Origin: Haliclona indistincta
Lineage: Eukaryota; Porifera; Demospongiae; Haplosclerida; Chalinidae
Assembly (NCBI GenBank): GCA_964017065.1
Contig: OZ024788.1
Coordinates: forward strand, 3,736,887-3,800,886
Reading direction: 5' to 3'
DNA: 64,000 nucleotides
The position numbers were made by a program, and so were the translations under genes. Shown piece after piece: positions 58,993 through 64,000 of the stretch. How positions within the stretch are numbered: the first letter of the stretch is position 1; the number at the start of each line of letters is the position of its first letter. A model generated the notes under the pieces. That model saw only the letters and a list, made by a program, of their open reading frames with translations, was not told the origin of the DNA and did no database searches.

Positions 58993-61206
58993 ATGGTTAA
59001 AAGCTGTTCCGTAGTTCACTGTACAAATCGTCAAGGCCGCGATGAAGGGGTCTCCTTTCACAGTATTCCAGCGATTATAGAGCACCAGGGAGAAAAAACT
59101 AAAGAGCTATCAGTGAGGAAACGCCAAGCGTGGCTCTCTGCGATCAACAGGAAGGATTGGATACCTTCGCAATCGTCTCGTGTATGCTCTGTGCACTTTT
59201 GTTCTGGTAAAGCTGCTGTAATAGAATCCATTTAACCCTTTAATTACTAAATTATCTTGCTGAAATTTTAACCTCGTAAATGCTGACCACTTCTCTTGTG
59301 AATATCTCGTGTGTCTTTTGTGCTACTGGTCTCAAATTTGCGTCCTTTTACGCCAGTGAGTAGCCGCCATTGCCTACACTCAAGTCAGTCGATATGCCCC
59401 TCCCACTTCGAAAGTGAAGCCGATAAAGTGCGACGACCTCGTCAAATTTTGCTCAAAGTTAGTGCTTTGGGGCTGGATACTGAAAAGTACACACAACTAG
59501 CAGTGGTTTTGGTGAGTGCAAAATGTAGTCCAGATCATAGAGAATGCACGAAAACGTGTTTCCGAGCACCCTGAAGCCATAAAATGTCCGAATTTTCTTG
59601 GCAGCCATTTTGTTTTTCTTAAAATGTTGTGAAATTTGCACTGAAGCCATAGAAATGCCGAAAACCGGTCAATTTTTTGCGGTTATTTGTATTCTTCAAT
59701 TTGGCTCAATTTTGGGATATTTTAGCACTTTTTCATAAAGTTATGGTGTCTGAAGTATGTATGTCGCCAAAAGGCGACAATAGGGGTTAAAGGGTTAAGC
59801 ATGCATATCATGTATGAATTATTTTTTTGTATAGGAAAGCCAGCTCAGTTGTATGACTGCAACAATCCTGACTGGGTACCTAGTTTGAAGTTGGGCTATG
59901 AGCGGAGCCAAGCCCCAGATCAGGAACGTTACACTAGACTGCAGGTACGAAACAAAAGGAGAAAAGTCAGCACAGTGGATTGCACTACTACCGTAGAAGA
60001 TGAAGACACAGAGACAGGCGTTGCCTGTCAGACTGATACAGTAGATTCGATTGACGTTGCTTGTCAAACAGATGTTGATGCTTTTGAATTAGCCAGAATG
60101 CATGCAGAGTTACAGCAACTGAGAGAAGACAATCAGTGCCTACGAACCGAAACATCAAAGGCCAAGCAGCAAGTTGAAAGAGCATCTTTTAGTGTCGAAT
60201 CGCTAAAGAACGATGAGCAGAAACTCAAGTTTTACACTGGTAAATCTTAATTGTTATAATAATAAATTATTTTATTATTTTTGTTATTTTTTTTCTCTCA
60301 TAACAGGAATACCAGAGTGGTGTGTCTTCACTGCTCTCTTCAACCTGATCGTGCCAGCACTTAATGAAAGTCGTAAACTATCAAAGATGTCCATGCTATT
60401 AATGTTCTTCCTAAAGATCCGCCTTAATTTGTTCGATGAAGACATAGCATATCGATTTGGAGTTCATCCATCTACTGTTTCAAGAAATTTTCATCGAGTA
60501 TTGGATGTTGCTTTTGCCAAGACAGCCCATTTGATAAAGTGGCCTGATAGAGAGACCCTGCGTCTTACAATGCCTATGTCATTTCGCAAATTTTTTAAAC
60601 GGTGTTGTGTTATTATAGATTGTACTGAGATCTTTATAGAGCGTCCATCCGACTTGCTTGCTCGTGCTCAAGTTTGGAGCAACTACAAGCACCACTCAAC
60701 TGTCAAATTTCTGATCGGAATAACACCACAAGGCACAATATCATATATATCGAATTGCGTTGGTGGACGGATGTCTGATAAAGATATAGTTGAGCAGTCA
60801 TCTCTCCTAAAACATCTTCTTCCTGGTAAGTAGTTTAAACATGCATGCATGGTGCTAAAACAACTCTTGTTTTATGTGTATAGGAGACATCATCTTAGCT
60901 GACAGGGGATTCACTTGTGATGAATATGCTAGAATGGCAATGGCTGAAATAAAAACACCACCATTTACCAAAGGCAAGAAGCAACTACAAAGAGTTGAAG
61001 TTGATTGGAGTAGAGAGTTATCAATGGAACGAATTCATGTCGAACGTGTCATTGGAGTGCTGAAGCAAAAGTATACTATCCTTCAAAGTATTCTCCCTAT
61101 TGCTTTAATACCAGACAGTAAAGACAATCTAGCTACTGTTGATAAGATGGTCAAGGTCTGTTGTGCATTTGTAAACCTCTGTCCGTCTGTTGTTACACAA
61201 GAATAG
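58993..61206 (+). CDS. THAP-DDE transposase (ISL2EU-like), four exons, intact
   Basis: Exons 58993-59206, 59835-60239, 60307-60825, 60884-61206 splice in phase to 1461 nt, 486 aa plus stop. Residues 1-90 are a THAP zinc finger (C..C near CSVVHC, CxxH at CSVHF, then GKPAQLYD..NPDWVPSL). Residues about 155-205 are a coiled coil. About 235-265 is a helix-turn-helix (DIAYRFGVHPSTVSRNFHRVL). The DDE catalytic domain follows: first Asp in VIIDCTEI, second in ILADRGF, Glu in HVERVIGVLKQ. It would bind the terminal repeats and cut and paste the element in the nucleus. All parts are intact, so recent activity is plausible. Confidence 0.88.
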
Positions 61207-61291
61207 TATATGCTCAACTTCTTTATTTACAATGACTATTATACAATCATGCATTATTACAGTTAATATTCATTAACTTTATTGATGAAAA

Positions 61292-61926
61292 TCACTTCTT
61301 TTTACAAAACTTAGGTAGCTTACGACAGGAAGGGCAATACCACTTCCCTTTGGGAGGGCACCTGATACTCAAACAATCAAAGTGAAACCATACGATAGTA
61401 CACTTATCGTTGTCACAGTGTATCATTTCACCATAGCTTGGTTCATTACAGTAGCACCAAAGCTTTGACATATCTTCATCGCCATTAGTGCCTTGTTCTG
61501 CAGAACTTGAATCTGTAGTTGTTTATTATAAATTTATTATGCATTGTGTACCTTTCCCATGATCAAAAATCTTAGTAATGGAGAACTGGTGAAGTCTCAA
61601 GTTGTGGACCCATCCTGCCTTTAGAAAGCTATCGCCGTCAAGCATTCCCTTCCAAGCCTACATTCAGCGTCGAATTTAACAAATAATCAGTTGCATATTC
61701 TTACTTTGATCTCTTCACGGGTATAGGGACTAGGAGTAGCTATCATATAGATCATCATATCGCTCCACTGCACAGCAGGAACAGCGGCTGGCGCTTCTGT
61801 CCACTGGCTGTCGTCGATCGCATAAGGATCAATGTTGAGGCCACTAGAAATCACTTTTGATTCATATCTTCTCTGAGAATCAACAGCGAGGTTAGCGAAG
61901 TACTCTGATTTTCGTTGCATATTCAT
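61292..61926 (-). CDS. transposon accessory protein with C-terminal PHD finger, three exons
   Basis: Exons 61705-61926, 61552-61657 and 61292-61512 (transcribed right to left) splice in phase to 549 nt, 182 aa plus stop; start ATG 61926 (MNMQRKSEYF). Residues 1-110 (SGLNIDPYAIDD, SDMMIYMI, YTREEIK, AGWVHNL) resemble the N-terminal module of the second ISL2EU protein, which normally continues with SWIM and YqaJ nuclease domains. Here it passes to a PHD finger (about 130-178: WCYCNEP, MIHCDNDKC, WFHFDC, WYCPSC, the C4HC3 pattern of ING proteins) and ends with KFCKKK. Possible chromatin-targeting partner of the transposase (inference). Confidence 0.75.
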
Positions 61927-62039
61927 TTGCACTAGCGCTAACAAACCGCGGCTTGCCGTCAAAGATGGCGGATAGCAACCGTTGCTATAGACACACCTCT
62001 AAATTTACTTCCGGTGCAAGGCCTCTATTAGAATTATTA

Positions 62040-62670
62040 CATACACGGGCGTGCGCGAGTAGGCGTAACCTAGTAACGGAGTTCAAACAGAATTATGGAA
62101 TGGAGTCTGTTATGGACCAAAAATCGCTGTTTTCCTGGAAATACTCGCTTCTGCTAGTGTTTTAGGCTTAAATAGATATCAGGTGCACTGCTCACAACGA
62201 CTAGTGTAGTTTCTGTGTAGGTTTTGTCTTGAATAGCTCACTCGCCACGGCCCTAGGCTGGCTGGAGAAGAAGAAGAAAGAAGTGAACAAACGGGTGACC
62301 ACGTGAACTCTGGTTTACCACCTTAGACCTGGTTTCTTTTGCTTCTGAAGGTCTCTTTATAATCGCACAAATCGTAAAAAGAGCTTCAGAACGTTCGATT
62401 AGCTTGAAACGCCCGTACGGCAAAGATATGGCAGTGCCGTACTTAGTGCCTCCAGGCGAGACGCCATCTTTTCATGCCCATAGCAATTGGCCTTATAGTC
62501 TTTATCATTGTAAGCGCTTACCTCTTAGGATAGCCCCTAGGTAGTTAAAATACTCCTGATGTTGTCAAAAGCCAAGATATACGTGAATTATTGCGTTTAG
62601 CCTAAGTGTAGCCGCCATCTTGTTTTCAGCCCAACCCTAAATATGCCACGTCTACCGCGTGGCATAATAA
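62040..62670. repeat. diverged relative of the 1-1030 repeat, with hairpin end
   Basis: Shares blocks with 1-1030 and 52645-53631 (ctcgcttctg, gaagaagaaagaag, accaccttaga, agccgccatctt) and ends in hairpin 62642-62666 (tatgccacg ... cgtggcata), just as the others end in the 24-bp palindrome. No gene. Confidence 0.6.
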
Positions 62671-62699
62671 ATTATAATAATAATCTAAATAGGAATACA

Positions 62700-62830
62700 A
62701 GTATAGGTTAGAGACCGAGGCCAAGGGATCTACGCGGTATAGAAACCCGAGGAAGCCATATAGAACCAGAGCGCGTAGCGCGAGGGTTCTATGGCGACGC
62801 GAGGGTCCGCGTAGATCCCGTGTCTTGTTA
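62700..62830. repeat. GC-rich inverted repeat
   Basis: gggatctacgcgg near 62727 pairs with ccgcgtagatccc near 62808; inner gtagcgc/gcgcg blocks also pair. Probably a small fold-back element. No ORF. Confidence 0.55.
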
Positions 62831-63030
62831 CACCTTGCTGGTACTCTGTCTCGTCTCCTACCGTCCTTCCGCCATCGCTTTAGCGTCTGCTAGTGGCTTT
62901 CTGACGCAACAAAAAGTTAGTTTCTGGAACTCACTCACGCTCACACGTGTACAAGCCTCACATCACGTGTTCTTGCAATAACAATTTGTATGGCTTGTTA
63001 TGAATGCACTCTCACTAAGCAAACTATGGT

Positions 63031-63114
63031 CTATCTGTTCGCGGAAGGACTCTATCTGTTCGCGGATGGACTCTATCCGTTCGCGGATGGACTCTATCCG
63101 TTCGCGGATGGTCT
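63031..63114. repeat. 21-bp tandem repeat, four units
   Basis: Four units of ctatcYgttcgcggatggact, with one or two substitutions each. Short minisatellite. Confidence 0.9.
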
Positions 63115-63241
63115 CTACAGCAAATAGATCCTCGGATCTAGTAAATCTGATTGGTCAATAACATTGAGCTATACTCTAACTGCTGGGTAGATCACTGGTT
63201 GCCTGAAAAGAAAGAGGAGTACAGAATATTGTCGATTGAAA

Positions 63242-63293
63242 ATGTCTCACAAGGGAGAGAAGGCAACATCTTGTCAAGATTGCTTTGAGAGAG
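63242..63293 (+). CDS. candidate first exon of a gene
   Basis: ATG 63242 opens MSHKGEKATSCQDCFER and reaches a good donor (gag|gtacgt). A following short frame (TRLCLSTCRL region) is not convincing. The gene, if real, is interrupted by or continues beyond the terminal element. Low certainty. Confidence 0.3.
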
Positions 63294-63466
63294 GTACGTG
63301 TCTCTGTGAGTACTTGCCGCCTAACTCATGGTCATTGTGGTCGGGGAGTACCTACTAGTTATGAAGCAATTGGGCTAGAGCTTGATCTTCCCCAGTGTGT
63401 CAGTAGTGATCTCCAAAGTGTTACTGTTTCTCACTCTGAACTGTTTGACAGGGTATTTTGATTACT

Positions 63467-64000
63467 TAGTCTCGTCCCCAGACCACACCCCTTCCGCTAT
63501 GCTTGGGAGAGGGTCTGGTTAAATTAAGGCAAATTCCTGGTTCTGTGATGTTTCATTCTCAGAATTGTGAAATACCAATCAGATCGCAGTATTTCCCAAA
63601 ATTCACATGACCTGCATGCGACATTGATCATGGCTTACCGCTATCATGGAATCAATATCGAAGAGCGCTGAACAGCTTGGATATTCATGTTTGTTGGCTG
63701 AGTAGCAAGAAGTCGTGGTCAATTTCGTAGCAGTTTTGTTTCTCTTCCTACAGGCGCTGAGAAGTCTCTTTGTTACCTAGTCCTACCAAGTATCTTCAAC
63801 TTGCTTCATAACAGTAAATCTAGCATTATAGTTATAGTTGTGTGTCCTTTGAAGCTTGATGGAAGACCAGGTAGCTAATTGTTGTGCACATGATTTCGCG
63901 CGTGACAATTACGTCATTGAACCAGGAATTTGCCTTCATTTAACCAGACCCTCCCAAGCATAGCAGAAGGGAGAGTGCATGGTCTGGGGATGAGACTAGT
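63467..64000. mobile_element. MITE with about 75-bp TIRs at the window end
   Basis: tagtctcgtccccagacca at 63467 onward and its inverse at 63920-63998 form long imperfect inverted repeats (tatgcttggga, gtctggttaaat, aaggcaaattcctg). The target duplication cannot be checked because the window stops two bases beyond the end. No coding capacity. Confidence 0.7.

Larger units (their letters stand above)
58906..62026. mobile_element. complete ISL2EU-like DNA transposon
   Basis: Terminal inverted repeat agaggccttgcac (58906-58918 and 62014-62026) is flanked by AT on both sides, consistent with a 2-bp AT target duplication. Sub-terminal inverted repeats ccgccatctttg (58949) and caaagatggcgg (61960), plus accggaag/cttccggt, extend the ends. 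Inside are two convergent genes: an intact transposase and a PHD protein. THAP plus DDE_4-type transposase, a second protein and AT target site match the ISL2EU superfamily as I know it. Confidence 0.8.

Overview
The window is eukaryotic and looks like a compact early-branching metazoan genome, most likely a demosponge such as Amphimedon (inference). Genes have many short exons with GT/AG introns. The DNA is AT-rich and full of small palindromic transposons and CT/TG microsatellites. The encoded families include Death-fold domains, a ZIFL-like major facilitator, a THAP/DDE transposase and an APE-type LINE. Two 200-N assembly gaps lie at 1110-1309 and 27390-27589.

The core (about 1.4-58 kb) is a rearranged tandem array of two unrelated gene types. 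On the plus strand is a 12-exon MFS transporter. Copy B (3624-8375) is intact and splices to exactly 642 codons; copies A, C and D are damaged, and many stray exon fragments occur. On the minus strand is an essentially intronless family encoding head-to-tail ubiquitin-like (UBL) repeats ending in one Death domain, here called polyUBL-DD. Three are intact: UBLDD-1 (10506-13025, 8 UBLs), UBLDD-4 (33007-34869, 6 UBLs) and UBLDD-5 (41268-43559, 7 UBLs). A shortened ORF is at 56707-57972, and there are at least four pseudogenes and several relics. The proteins look like a gene-encoded linear polyubiquitin chain tethered to a death-signalling adaptor. Most inter-repeat junctions have lost the cleavable Gly-Gly, but nearly every copy keeps one canonical LRGG junction. 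This is the best candidate for an undescribed system.

MFS C and UBLDD-3, and MFS D and UBLDD-4, form head-to-head pairs across duplicated upstream regions (21463-22633 and 34870-36580), so one duplicated block holds both gene types. UBLDD-5 converges on MFS D with an 81-bp gap. Spacers between UBLDD genes are also duplicated and carry broken Death-domain and MFS exons.

Mobile DNA includes a LINE with a long open ORF inside MFS C, hAT-like nested elements, several fold-back elements, two copies of an element with hairpin ends (Helentron/HINE-like), and a complete ISL2EU-like transposon (58906-62026) with an intact four-exon THAP-DDE transposase and a convergent PHD-finger protein. A separate minus-strand gene (51033-53998) begins with a probable CARD-like exon. 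At 9184-9943 is an unrecognised membrane protein with a cysteine-rich tail. The far 3' end has two short candidate first exons (58248 and 63242), otherwise repeats.
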